This document shows, in pieces, positions 1 to 8,086 of a DNA stretch of 38,125 nucleotides. The DNA is taken from assembly GCA_945873585.1 (NCBI GenBank), contig CAMCDO010000002.1:1-38125 (forward strand). The letters run 5' to 3'. The position numbers and the translations under genes were made by a program. Position 1 is the first letter of the stretch, and the number at the start of each line of letters is the position of its first letter. The stretch comes from Verrucomicrobia subdivision 6 bacterium. GTDB lineage: Bacteria; Verrucomicrobiota; Verrucomicrobiia; Methylacidiphilales; Verrucolacustridaceae. Below the pieces are notes generated by a model. It had not been told where the DNA came from. It ran no database searches and was given only the letters and a program-made list of their open reading frames with translations.

Positions 1-447
1 GAGACCCTCGACGCCACCTTCAGCTATCCCGATAGCCAAAAAGTCGCCCCTGCCCGCATCGACTCAACTTCTCCTCGTACCGCCATGATCACCGACCAAG
101 TCGAAATCAAGGGAACCATGGCTTTCGATGGCGCCCTCGAATTTAACGGCACCTTTGAAGGCGAAATTATTTCTGAAGGCACTCTCACCATCGGCTCAGA
201 AGCTGTCATCAAAGCCGAAATTCAGGCCGCCAAGGTCATCATTCGCGGCAAAGTTCAGGGTAATATCACCGCCACCGACTCCGTTGAGGTTTGCGATCAA
301 GCCGAACTCTTTGGCGATGTCCGTAGCTCGAAATTTATTTTGTCGGAAGCAGCCACCTTCCGCGGTCGCTCCGATCCGATCGAAGGCAAAGCGGCTGCGC
401 CAGAGTTCTCTCCTGTCTTCCGTCGCCTCTCAACAAAATCTAAATAA
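1..447 (+). CDS. Bactofilin, 5' end outside the window
   Basis: Polymer-forming cytoskeletal protein (bactofilin). The core has the alternating hydrophobic/glycine pattern of a right-handed beta-helix (IKGTMAFDGALEFNGTFEG, then further turns such as VIIRGKVQGNI). The family assembles into non-polar filaments that place cell-wall or envelope machinery. The first ATG in this frame is at 85, but the frame is open to base 1 and reads protein-like residues (ETLDATFSYPDSQK), so the true start probably lies upstream of the window. It ends with TAA at 445-447, only 9 bases from the convergent stop of the next gene. The tail after the helix is short and basic (RRLSTKSK). Family assignment is confident; the start is not visible. 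Confidence 0.85.
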   Translation, partial: ETLDATFSYPDSQKVAPARIDSTSPRTAMITDQVEIKGTMAFDGALEFNGTFEGEIISEGTLTIGSEAVIKAEIQAAKVIIRGKVQGNITATDSVEVCDQAELFGDVRSSKFILSEAATFRGRSDPIEGKAAAPEFSPVFRRLSTKSK

Positions 448-456
448 TTTCGTAGG

Positions 457-1149
457 TTACGCCGCGGATGTCCCGGCTTGCGCGCGAATCTGGGCTCCAC
501 TTTCGGCCGTCAACTCAGCAAAAATCATCATCTCCGCTACCACCTTCCCTTTCGGCCCCACTTCTACTAAGCCCACAAAACGAGCACTTCCGCAGCGTAA
601 CTCCCCATCAATCCTCCCCTCCTGAAATACCAAAGGTCCACTGCACTCTAAACTCGATCCCACCTTAATCTCTAATCTCCCTCCGGTTGCTCCAGCTCTC
701 ACCTTAGCCTGTCCTTCCACCTGCAACCAATCCGCTGCCTCCAAAGCACCACTCGACCTACCCCTCAAAATAATATAAGCCGCCCGCGCTTTTGCCCCGC
801 CAAAGTTTCCCTTCGGCCCGATGGTCAACTGCCCCTCCAAACTGAGATTCCCTAAATGCTCCCCCACAATCTCACGGTGCCCCAACTCCAAATGTCGCCC
901 GCACGCTAAACAGTTCGACGATTGTGCTTCCTCCGCCACCATCTGCATCTCCCCACAATCAGCACAAGTCAGCTCCCGTTTTTTGACAGCTAACCTTTTC
1001 GCTCTACGTCGCCCCACCCCACTCCTTGCGGTTGCTTGGATATAGGAACCGCATCCTCGACAAGCTGTCGAAATGAAGTTTTCCGACTCCATCTGCTTCT
1101 GCCCGCACTCAGGACACTCCACCTCTACTTTTGCAATTACCTCCGCCAT
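457..1149 (-). CDS. Double zinc-ribbon bactofilin-like protein
   Basis: The N-terminal part has two CxxC-x(n)-CxxC zinc ribbons (CPECGQ with CRGCGS, then CADCGE with CLACGR), joined by a basic linker (GRRRAKRLAVKKRE). The rest is a bactofilin-like beta-helix (LEGQLTIGPKGNFGG, AAYIILRGRSSG, and similar turns). Bactofilins polymerise under the membrane; the zinc ribbons probably add a protein- or nucleic-acid-binding head, which is inference. The frame is open to 1200, but the ATG at 1147-1149 is preferred: it sits 4 bases after the stop of the upstream gene, has GAGG just before it, and puts the first zinc ribbon near the N-terminus. It forms a two-gene operon with the gene at 1154-1495. Confidence 0.75.
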   Translation of the reverse strand: MAEVIAKVEVECPECGQKQMESENFISTACRGCGSYIQATARSGVGRRRAKRLAVKKRELTCADCGEMQMVAEEAQSSNCLACGRHLELGHREIVGEHLGNLSLEGQLTIGPKGNFGGAKARAAYIILRGRSSGALEAADWLQVEGQAKVRAGATGGRLEIKVGSSLECSGPLVFQEGRIDGELRCGSARFVGLVEVGPKGKVVAEMMIFAELTAESGAQIRAQAGTSAA

Positions 1150-1153
1150 AACC

Positions 1154-1495
1154 TCAGCTTCCCACCGACAACTCTCCCTTAAAATCAGCTCCTGGCTCAA
1201 TCCGTAACGCCTTTCCCTTACACCTCGTCCTCAAAATTGCTTGAGGCCCAAGCCAAACCTGTCCCCGCCCGTCTATCCCCCCATCTACCCTTCCCTCCAG
1301 TCGCACATCTTGACCCTCTACAAAACCGGATACCACCGCCTCCGCCGCAAGCACAAGCTTACCTGATGCACGCACATTTCCTTTCACCTTTGCCCGTATC
1401 ACCCCATCCCGCCCCAGCTTAACATCCCCCATAATCTTTAACCCGTCCCCAGCCAAGGCGGGGTTTGCAGTCGCACCACTCTCTAAATCACTCAT
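1154..1495 (-). CDS. Small bactofilin-like protein
   Basis: A 113-residue protein made mostly of bactofilin beta-helix turns (LKIMGDVKLGRDGVIRAKVKG, VRASGKLVLAAEAVV, VRLEGRVDGG, VWLGPQAILRT). A short N-terminal segment (MSDLESGATANPALAGDG) is probably disordered, as in other bactofilins. A TTG one codon upstream (1496-1498) could also start it, but the ATG at 1493-1495 is preferred. No clear Shine-Dalgarno sequence is visible. It is the upstream gene of a pair with the zinc-ribbon bactofilin, 4 bases apart, so the two products may co-polymerise. The conserved core is more diverged than that of the gene at 1-447. Confidence 0.75.
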   Translation of the reverse strand: MSDLESGATANPALAGDGLKIMGDVKLGRDGVIRAKVKGNVRASGKLVLAAEAVVSGFVEGQDVRLEGRVDGGIDGRGQVWLGPQAILRTRCKGKALRIEPGADFKGELSVGS

Positions 1496-1614
1496 CAACT
1501 AAAGATGGATCGCAACCAGAACCCATTCAAAGAAAATCCGCTTACCTCTCCACATCCTTACCTTCCCTCCCCAATCCCTAGGTCGCCTACGCTCAAACCT
1601 CAAAACTCTTTAAA

Positions 1615-1980
1615 CCCACATTCTCACACTTTAACTTTCTCACCCTAATACCCATGGCGCGTCTGCGTCCCGCACATGCGGGAGCGGTCTCTCCGAGAAC
1701 GCCTGCGTTGAATTCCCCCGCGTAAGCGGAAATCCATCCCCGCGGGACAAGTAGCGAGATTGCGCGGGTGCGTAAGCACCCAAGCCCTCGAACCCGGAGG
1801 GGTAACCGCAAAGGTCATGGGCGGGTGTCAGGGGACCAATGGGCGGGGGTAGGTCCTAGGGGGCCAATACTTATTTTGTTCGCTCAACGAGGCGGCCTCG
1901 GAGATGCCGCCGCTACCTAAGCCTCCTACTTCGAAACTACGTTCCCACATTCTACCCTTCGCACACTCCTACATTCTCAC
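1615..1980. repeat. Intergenic island of degenerate short repeats
   Basis: The 600-base gap 1496-2095 has no convincing gene. It holds at least two runs of a degenerate unit whose minus-strand form reads like GTGAGAATGTGGGAAGGTGCGAAGG: 1615-1644 and 1939-1980. The same kind of run occurs on the plus strand at 16805-16830 and 17772-17804. Also here are a palindrome CCCGCA-CA-TGCGGG at 1669-1682, similar to one at 17732-17743, and the hairpin repeat at 1888-1922. The function is unknown; these look like non-autonomous genome repeats. Confidence 0.55.
1888..1922 (-). repeat. 35-base hairpin repeat, copy 1
   Basis: These 35 bases are the exact reverse complement of 17822-17856. The unit contains an inverted repeat, GGCGGC at 1891-1896 and GCCGCC at 1906-1911, around a 9-base loop. 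The length, hairpin and intergenic position fit a REP-type element. The match ends at both edges of the 35 bases. Confidence 0.8.
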
Positions 1981-2010
1981 ATCTAGAATCCCTTCGCGCT
2001 CCGCGTCTGC

Positions 2011-2030
2011 GCCCCGACCCGCGTCGGGGC
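2011..2030. terminator. Hairpin downstream of the lipoprotein gene
   Basis: GCCCCGAC-CCGC-GTCGGGGC gives an 8-bp GC stem with a 4-base loop, 65 bases past the stop of the gene at 2096-3337. A TTT follows on the plus strand only, so it may act as a weak terminator or be another repeat element of this island. Confidence 0.4.
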
Positions 2031-2095
2031 TTTGCGGACTTAGCGCGAGGAATCCCCTCCACCAATCGCTAATTGCAGGTCGTAAATATTGGAAG

Positions 2096-3337
2096 TTACT
2101 TTTTCTTCTCCTTTTTCTCCTTCTTGTCTTGTTTGGCTGGTGCTGTGACTGCACTGGTCTTGGTAGCACCGACCTTCACGTAGCCTAGTGGCGGAGGAGC
2201 ATCTCCGCCCTCCCCACGCCCTATCGCCTCGATGACTTCCATCACCTCCGGACTAGGGCTTACACCTGCTCGTGTCATATAACTCAAAAGCAGTACCACA
2301 TTGATCTGACGAGCCCGGGGATGATCATGCCCCTTCGCCGTCTTAATGGCCTTCAACCAGTAGGTGTTGGCCTTTTCCTTTTCCCCCGCCTTCTCATAAC
2401 CCTCCGCAATCGCCATCATGGCTTCAGGTTGGAAGAAAAACGCAATGAGATCGGGCTTGGCCGAAGCCAATTCGAGGCAACGCATGGCTTCCGGCTTATC
2501 CCCAGTGACCAGGAGGGCCAACGCTGCATTGCGAAGTCCTAAAGCATACCCTTCCGTGCGGGGATCCAGCGACTGGGCCAGTTCCATTGATTCCCGTGCC
2601 GCCACGGTACCCTCACCCACCAAGCCACTCTCATAGGCTGCGATAGCCAGACGGGACCAACACTCCGTAGCCGTCCCGGGATCAGCGTTGGGAATCAGAC
2701 GCTCAATCAAACCATAAAGATCCACCTTGGCCGCTCGTGTAGCAGTGGGATTTTTGAAATGATAAAGAAGTACCCGAACCGTAGGACTGATAGCTTCTTG
2801 ACGCATTTTTTTATCCTCAGGAATCTTTTCCTGGGAATTACGAGCCAACTGCGCAGCCTGCAGGAGATTAGCTGCGAACTCCTTTTGGGTGGGATCTAAG
2901 ATGGCATCCATACGCGTGCTGGCCTGCGTAACCTTACCCAAACGCATTTCAGCTCCAGCCAAATAGGCGTTCCTTAGTCCCTTATCAGAATCGGTAAGAA
3001 TCCAGGTATCTGCATCGGCCCATCGGATCAACTGCTTGGCCTGGTTCGCATACCCGTTGTTCGCTGCATCCCAAGCCAGCGTGGAGAGTGCCAACCCACG
3101 TTGGGCTCCCCCAATCTCTTGAGCTTCCTTCATGGCGGTCTCATAATCATGAAAATCCCCGGCCTGACGCAATAATTGAATGCCAAGGAGGTTCCGGGCC
3201 TCGTCATTTCCGGAAACAAGCTGGTTCTTGTCCCAGGCCAAAGAAAGGGTTGCGGGTATCTTTCCTTCAGGAAGAGGCGGGCGACAACCAACTGCCAAGA
3301 CCGCAAAAAGCATGACTAAGAGTGTGTATTTATTCAT
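2096..3337 (-). CDS. Putative lipoprotein with TPR-like helical repeats
   Basis: A 413-residue protein starting with a lipoprotein signal peptide: a short hydrophobic stretch ends in LAVGC, with Cys18 as the predicted lipidation site. The mature part is all-helical and rich in A, L and E. Repeated helix pairs (for example EARNLLGIQLLRQAGDFHDYETAMKEA and GYEKAGEKEKANTYWLKAIKTA) resemble tetratricopeptide repeats, which usually serve protein-protein contacts. The C-terminus is a lysine-rich tail (KQDKKEKKEKKK). AGGA lies 13 bases before the ATG. A strong hairpin separates it from the upstream gene, so it probably has its own promoter. No enzymatic motif is seen, and I do not recognise a named family. 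Confidence 0.75.
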   Translation of the reverse strand: MNKYTLLVMLFAVLAVGCRPPLPEGKIPATLSLAWDKNQLVSGNDEARNLLGIQLLRQAGDFHDYETAMKEAQEIGGAQRGLALSTLAWDAANNGYANQAKQLIRWADADTWILTDSDKGLRNAYLAGAEMRLGKVTQASTRMDAILDPTQKEFAANLLQAAQLARNSQEKIPEDKKMRQEAISPTVRVLLYHFKNPTATRAAKVDLYGLIERLIPNADPGTATECWSRLAIAAYESGLVGEGTVAARESMELAQSLDPRTEGYALGLRNAALALLVTGDKPEAMRCLELASAKPDLIAFFFQPEAMMAIAEGYEKAGEKEKANTYWLKAIKTAKGHDHPRARQINVVLLLSYMTRAGVSPSPEVMEVIEAIGRGEGGDAPPPLGYVKVGATKTSAVTAPAKQDKKEKKEKKK

Positions 3338-3359
3338 TTTGTCTTATCCTGGAAATGAA

Positions 3360-3385
3360 GCGGGCCGGTCTTGCGACCGGCCCGC
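3360..3385 (-). terminator. Strong GC hairpin after the 919-residue gene
   Basis: GCGGGCCGGTC-TTGC-GACCGGCCCGC forms a perfect 11-bp stem with a 4-base loop, 26 bases past the stop of the gene at 3412-6171. On the minus strand it is followed by TTCATTT, a weak T-rich tract. It probably ends transcription of the envelope-protein operon. Confidence 0.75.
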
Positions 3386-3411
3386 CTCTTCAAACGTGTT
3401 AGATACGATAA

Positions 3412-6171
3412 TTAGAGAGGCGTGACCCGCACGAAGGTCAGGCCGGAACGGGCCAGATTCTTCGAAATGTTTCCCCCATTACCTGTCTCAGTAGAGAAAG
3501 GCAGGTAAGTTTTGTTATCGCTCGAAACTTCGATGCTGTACTGGATGAGGTTGGCACCGGTGAAGTTGGCGATCACATTTCCGGAACCGTCCCGAGTGAG
3601 GGACACATTAGGAACAACCACATTGTTTTCGGCAAACACGCCCAGCTGATCGGCCAAGGACCAACCCTTTTGCCAATTGAAGTCGCGGAATGCCCCACGG
3701 AAGGTGTTCGCAACAAAGAAGTTGCCTCTGTTAACAGTCACCGAAGGCTGAACGCCCGTAGTAGCTCCTGCAGCGACAGCAATCGAGGCGCGAGGATCCG
3801 TTCCGTTAGAACGTTCCGCGACACCTGCAGCAAGAATTGGATTAACACCGTTAAGACGACCATTCGAGCCTGTGCTGGTCACCACATCCGTGGCAACAAA
3901 TAGGTTGTTGAGACCAGTAGCCAGCATTTTGTCGACTGCAAAACCATTGTTAATAGTGCTACCACCTGACGATGTACGACCGCTCGTCGTGGGGAACATC
4001 GCGGCGCCTGTCGAAGTATAGTTCGCGACAGTAGGAGTAGCTGTAGTTCCACCACCACACTTGGACCAAGTATTATAAGCAATTACCCCAGATGGTTCAC
4101 CAGCAACCGTCGGGACAAACGGGGAAACCACAATCCTGCGACCTGAAGAACTGCTTGTCGCCTGGTCCTGAATCGCGCCTGAGGGAGATTCAACAAAGAC
4201 GGAACTCAGAATCTTACCACCAGCGTTATCTTTGAAGTTGGGACCAGCACGATCCTTAGGGAAAGTGCCTTTGCAGTTATATCCCACACCAATCGCAGTC
4301 ATATTGAAGTAGGTGAACTCCGTTCCAGGATAGGTGGCATTGGATATAGTGTTTGGATCCTCATTTCCGTCATTCTCAGTCAGATTATCCCCAATATTTC
4401 CGGAAGGCCGACCTGTATCCGCGTTGAAGGAGCGAGTATTATTTTGGAGAATGGATAGGAACTGACCATAGCCACGGTATCCCTGATCCGAGTCAAAACA
4501 GTCGTCCCCACCGAAATTCGCCGCGCAATACCTCAGGTTATTATAACCAGCGAACATTTCATAGTCGTCGTCGGCATTACCGAAGACCTCGAGATATTCG
4601 CTGACTGTGGCACTACCGACCGCACCATAGGTAACTCCGTTGATCTCGTTGTTTGGCGAGGCAATAAAACCGCCAAATGAAAACCGGCAGAACCTAATAC
4701 ATCCACTGTTGTCATTAGGGTTGGTACCACCATAAATTCCACCGCTGTAAGTCGCCCGGGCAACGGCATCATCAGCTTCTAGCCCGTAGACCGCACCGTC
4801 GATCGCTTGGAAACCTTCGATGAAGTTAGCACCGATTCCACCTTTCACCGGGATCGCAGATGGATCGGAAACCGCACCTGCTACTGAGCAAGTCGCGGTC
4901 GCTTGGGTAGTTGCGTTCCCATCCGTGATTGTCAGAGTCGGAACTGTCCCCATCGTCAAAACTCCACCTGCGCCTGGAAGCTTGACGACTACCCCATAAA
5001 GAGTGGTAGGAGCTAGCCGCATCTTGACGACTGGCAGAACCGTGCAGGTCGTGCTGCCGACAGCCGCGCCAGGTAACGTATTGTTACCAGTCAGGTAACC
5101 ACTGGTATGAGAATATTTGAAGGCTACCTGAGCGCCGCTAAACCCGTTAGCAGTCAAGAACGGATCTGTGTCCTTTTTGGTAGGCACATTGTACTGCAAA
5201 CCTGCAGTCGCAACAGGAACAGCTGTGATTTCCCAGTAATCGTCACCACCTGTGGCAGTCGCATCAGCAGCGCTTGTGCCCGTACCGGCGAAAACAGTGT
5301 CTATTCCATTGTTGTAAGAGACCGTAGGAATACCAAGAACAGTTTTAGTTGCAGTTCTGGAGCCGTCTGCAGGAGTTGCTACAAATGATGGTTTAGAACC
5401 AGTGAATTTTCCACCATTTGAGATATAGGTAGATGCTACGCCAACTGGATTGAAGAGGGCCTCTAAGCTATAGTTCTTGGCATCGCTAAAAGTAAATGTC
5501 GGATTTTCAGTGTAGCCGGAGCCAGTCGTGTTGATAGCCACCTGCAGATTGCCTGCAGCACCAGTCGGAGCACCGAAACCAACGGGCGCCCTGCCCAAGA
5601 CGATCAAACCACCCCATTGGCCATCGACGCCATGCGCAGTAAAGGAGGAACCGGCTAAAACGGTGTTATACCTCGCAGCTTCAATTGCTATTTCAGCGTC
5701 AGTCTTAGTAACCCCGTTTAACGTGTTGGGAATGGTTTTAATTCCACCGGAAGTGAACGGGTCACCCCATGAGGTAAAGCAAATCGGGGATTCTGCGGTG
5801 CCTTGAGCCACGATTTGTGCGCCTCGGGTAATGATCAGACAGCCCACATCGGCCGGATTAAGCGTGCTCGTACCACCAGTAGTCGAGGGCTCGCCACGGA
5901 TAATGGTTCCTGGCTCAATAGTCAAAGTGGCGGGAGATTCCACAAAGGTCAGGTTGTTCAAGATGTAGACCGTATCTGATGTCCAACGCTGGTCCTGGGT
6001 GATGACGGTAATACGATTGGCGAGAGGGCCGGTTGTTCTAGTAAGGTTACCGTCAATTTCACTGACGTTTTGAAAGTAATACCCGTTCCTGAATGTCCGA
6101 GTATCGGCTGCCTGAGATGAGCCCACCGCTAGGATCAATCCGAGTGTAATTTTGATGAGGTTGTTTTTCAT
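3412..6171 (-). CDS. Large secreted beta-helix-like protein
   Basis: A 919-residue exported protein. A Sec signal peptide (MKNNLIKITLGLILAVGSSQA, cut before ADT) is followed by turns typical of surface beta-rich proteins: ATLTIEPGTIIRGEP, CLIITRGAQIVAQGTA, and later DCFDSDQGYRG and related segments. The composition is rich in T, G, N and S and poor in charge. The last about 60 residues (IQYSIEVSSDNKTYLPF, ending TFVRVTPL) resemble the small C-terminal beta domain seen in many secreted verrucomicrobial proteins and also in the gene at 6927. It lacks a PEP-CTERM tail. AAGGA lies 9 bases before the ATG. It is the last gene of the minus-strand series starting at 9079. The role is unknown; adhesion or substrate binding at the surface is a guess. 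Confidence 0.75.
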   Translation of the reverse strand: MKNNLIKITLGLILAVGSSQAADTRTFRNGYYFQNVSEIDGNLTRTTGPLANRITVITQDQRWTSDTVYILNNLTFVESPATLTIEPGTIIRGEPSTTGGTSTLNPADVGCLIITRGAQIVAQGTAESPICFTSWGDPFTSGGIKTIPNTLNGVTKTDAEIAIEAARYNTVLAGSSFTAHGVDGQWGGLIVLGRAPVGFGAPTGAAGNLQVAINTTGSGYTENPTFTFSDAKNYSLEALFNPVGVASTYISNGGKFTGSKPSFVATPADGSRTATKTVLGIPTVSYNNGIDTVFAGTGTSAADATATGGDDYWEITAVPVATAGLQYNVPTKKDTDPFLTANGFSGAQVAFKYSHTSGYLTGNNTLPGAAVGSTTCTVLPVVKMRLAPTTLYGVVVKLPGAGGVLTMGTVPTLTITDGNATTQATATCSVAGAVSDPSAIPVKGGIGANFIEGFQAIDGAVYGLEADDAVARATYSGGIYGGTNPNDNSGCIRFCRFSFGGFIASPNNEINGVTYGAVGSATVSEYLEVFGNADDDYEMFAGYNNLRYCAANFGGDDCFDSDQGYRGYGQFLSILQNNTRSFNADTGRPSGNIGDNLTENDGNEDPNTISNATYPGTEFTYFNMTAIGVGYNCKGTFPKDRAGPNFKDNAGGKILSSVFVESPSGAIQDQATSSSSGRRIVVSPFVPTVAGEPSGVIAYNTWSKCGGGTTATPTVANYTSTGAAMFPTTSGRTSSGGSTINNGFAVDKMLATGLNNLFVATDVVTSTGSNGRLNGVNPILAAGVAERSNGTDPRASIAVAAGATTGVQPSVTVNRGNFFVANTFRGAFRDFNWQKGWSLADQLGVFAENNVVVPNVSLTRDGSGNVIANFTGANLIQYSIEVSSDNKTYLPFSTETGNGGNISKNLARSGLTFVRVTPL

Positions 6172-6216
6172 TTTATTTTTCCTTGTTTAATTTTTCGGTT
6201 GTTTTGATTTTGAAAG

Positions 6217-6900
6217 TTAGACGGCCTGCCGGCGGAGGCGGAGAGCCCCCAGCCCGAGTGCACCCACTACCAGCAAGGTGGTGACGGAAGGTTCCGGCAC
6301 GGCAGCGGCAGTGATTGAGTTGGCTGTCTGCGTACCGAAGATCAACTGACCATTATCGGCGTCCAAAGCGAAGTCAACGACGGGATCCCCAGTGTTGGCG
6401 AGGAAGTTCATTGCGGAACGAATAAGAATAGCATTGTTGGCCCCAGAAGCGGTCCAATTGGCCAATGCATCGGTCCAAGCGGAGTCTACCGAAGCCAAAG
6501 CCAAGATGTAGGCATCCTGACCGGCAAACTGGCCTGCAGCTACGGTGTAAGAACCAGTGATTCCGTTTCCGACGTTGATATTGGATCCACGGAGACCGTT
6601 ACCGGTATCTCCGACGAGAGAACCATTGCTGATACCAAAACTGGCCAAAGGACGGAAAGAATTCAGCAGGCTGGACCCGCCTGCCTGTACATCAGACAGG
6701 GAAAGGAGGGTACCATTGGCTTCACTGCCAAAATTACCAATCCAAACACGACCAGTTTGGTTAAGAGGACTGAGAGCCGTCGGCAGATTGACTTCGAGAT
6801 CGGCATAGAGAGTGTAACTCATATTGACCGCGTGGGCCGAACCGATGTTGAGGATGAAGCCAGCGACAAGGGCCAGCAATTTGATTGTGTTGTTTTTCAT
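6217..6900 (-). CDS. PEP-CTERM sorted surface protein
   Basis: A 227-residue exported protein. The signal peptide is about residues 1-24 (MKNNTIKLLALVAGFILN, cut after SAHA). The C-terminus is a textbook PEP-CTERM tail: VPEP at 201-204, a hydrophobic helix (TTLLVVGALGLGALRL) and a basic end (RRQAV). In organisms with exosortase this tail is recognised and cleaved while the protein is exported to the envelope or exopolysaccharide matrix. No exosortase gene is in the window. The middle part is a beta-rich domain starting YTLYADLEVNLPTALSP. AAAGGA lies 12 bases before the ATG. It lies 26 bases from the upstream gene and 45 from the downstream one, so it is probably co-transcribed with both. Confidence 0.9.
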   Translation of the reverse strand: MKNNTIKLLALVAGFILNIGSAHAVNMSYTLYADLEVNLPTALSPLNQTGRVWIGNFGSEANGTLLSLSDVQAGGSSLLNSFRPLASFGISNGSLVGDTGNGLRGSNINVGNGITGSYTVAAGQFAGQDAYILALASVDSAWTDALANWTASGANNAILIRSAMNFLANTGDPVVDFALDADNGQLIFGTQTANSITAAAVPEPSVTTLLVVGALGLGALRLRRQAV

Positions 6901-6926
6901 GTCTGTTTTTTTCCTTTGGGTTTAAT

Positions 6927-8045
6927 TTACGAATTCTTAGCGCGGAAAAACATTCGGTTTTTCCAAGCATTCACATAATCACCAGAAGAGGTAAAGGTGG
7001 CAGCAAACGTCCCCGTCACACCGGTTTGAACTGTAATAGTGCTCCACGTGGCAGCACTCAGTTCGTTCTTAAACTCAATTGTGTAGCTAGCGTTGGGATT
7101 GCCGACAAAATTGTGAATGACCGAAGTCTGGCCAGCATTTAAAACGGGCGTGCCTAACGATGCCACGCGTAACGTTGTCGAGGCATATGCGGTAAGCGGG
7201 CGAACTTCGGTGGCGAGTGCGTAATTGGAGTTCCCTGCCTGAGAGGCGGTGATCTCGACAGGACCAGCTCCAACAATTGTGACAACATTCCCTTGGACCG
7301 TGGCCACAGCCAGATTGGATGAACTATAAGTCACAGGCAAATCGCTCGACGCCGTGGCGCCCAAGGTGAACGAATCACCAACGCTCTTGGAGGGCAGTGT
7401 GCCAAAGGTGATTGTTTGAGGCAAAGTGGCCGCACCTGGAGCGGAAGCGAGTTGAACCCCGCTTTGAGTAACCGAACCTACCAGCGCTGCCATATTAAAG
7501 GTGAAGGTCTCGGTGCTACCGACTGTGGTGTCTATGGCAATGGTTTCTCCAGGTAGCCGCAGGGGATCCCTGGGCATGTAAAAATCTGTTCCCTCTGGTA
7601 GGGCCCAAGTGAAAATTCCTAGCTGGTCAGAACCGCTTGTCATCACAAGGAAAGCCCTGTTTAGAGCCAAGGCATTATCAATTTCATCTATTACTGTAAC
7701 CCCATCGGAATCGTAAACGTAAGTCGTGTCTACAGCGGTATAATCACCATCAAATAAATAGGAGTTTCCACCCGTGTAGGAGAGCTGAGCTATACTTATG
7801 AAACTGCTTGAGAGATTTGAGCGGTTGATTGCACTCCAGTTGGTTGGGACAGAACTGAACCACCCCAACTGGAGGGTTGTTGCCCCCGAGGTAGACAAGA
7901 CTGTCCCTGTCGAACTCGTAGCGCCAAATGCATTTTCCCAATCAACAAGCAGTTCTATGTTGGCTGCTTTGGCACCCGACAAAGGACAGAAAAAACTTAA
8001 GATGGCGTAGAGCGCTATCCGGGATTTCTTTCTAAGATTTGTCAT
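6927..8045 (-). CDS. Secreted Ig-like protein
   Basis: A 372-residue exported protein with a signal peptide of about 27 residues (cut after GAKA). The N-terminal half (IELLVDWENAFGATSSTGT, then LQLGWFSS and LGIFTWALPEG) resembles the N-terminal domain of PEP-CTERM-type proteins. Residues about 200-285 form a bacterial Ig-like domain (ITFGTLPSKSVGDSF, LPVTYSSSNLAVATV, ITASQAGNSNY). The last about 65 residues (ASYTIEFKNELSAATW, ending RMFFRAKNS) form the C-terminal beta domain common in secreted verrucomicrobial proteins. It has no PEP-CTERM tail. AAGGGG lies close before the ATG. The gene lies between the TIGR02597-like gene and the PEP-CTERM gene in one minus-strand series. Confidence 0.75.
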   Translation of the reverse strand: MTNLRKKSRIALYAILSFFCPLSGAKAANIELLVDWENAFGATSSTGTVLSTSGATTLQLGWFSSVPTNWSAINRSNLSSSFISIAQLSYTGGNSYLFDGDYTAVDTTYVYDSDGVTVIDEIDNALALNRAFLVMTSGSDQLGIFTWALPEGTDFYMPRDPLRLPGETIAIDTTVGSTETFTFNMAALVGSVTQSGVQLASAPGAATLPQTITFGTLPSKSVGDSFTLGATASSDLPVTYSSSNLAVATVQGNVVTIVGAGPVEITASQAGNSNYALATEVRPLTAYASTTLRVASLGTPVLNAGQTSVIHNFVGNPNASYTIEFKNELSAATWSTITVQTGVTGTFAATFTSSGDYVNAWKNRMFFRAKNS

Positions 8046-8086
8046 TTGCCCCTTTCTTATCGTTGATCCGCTTGGAATTTAATGGG

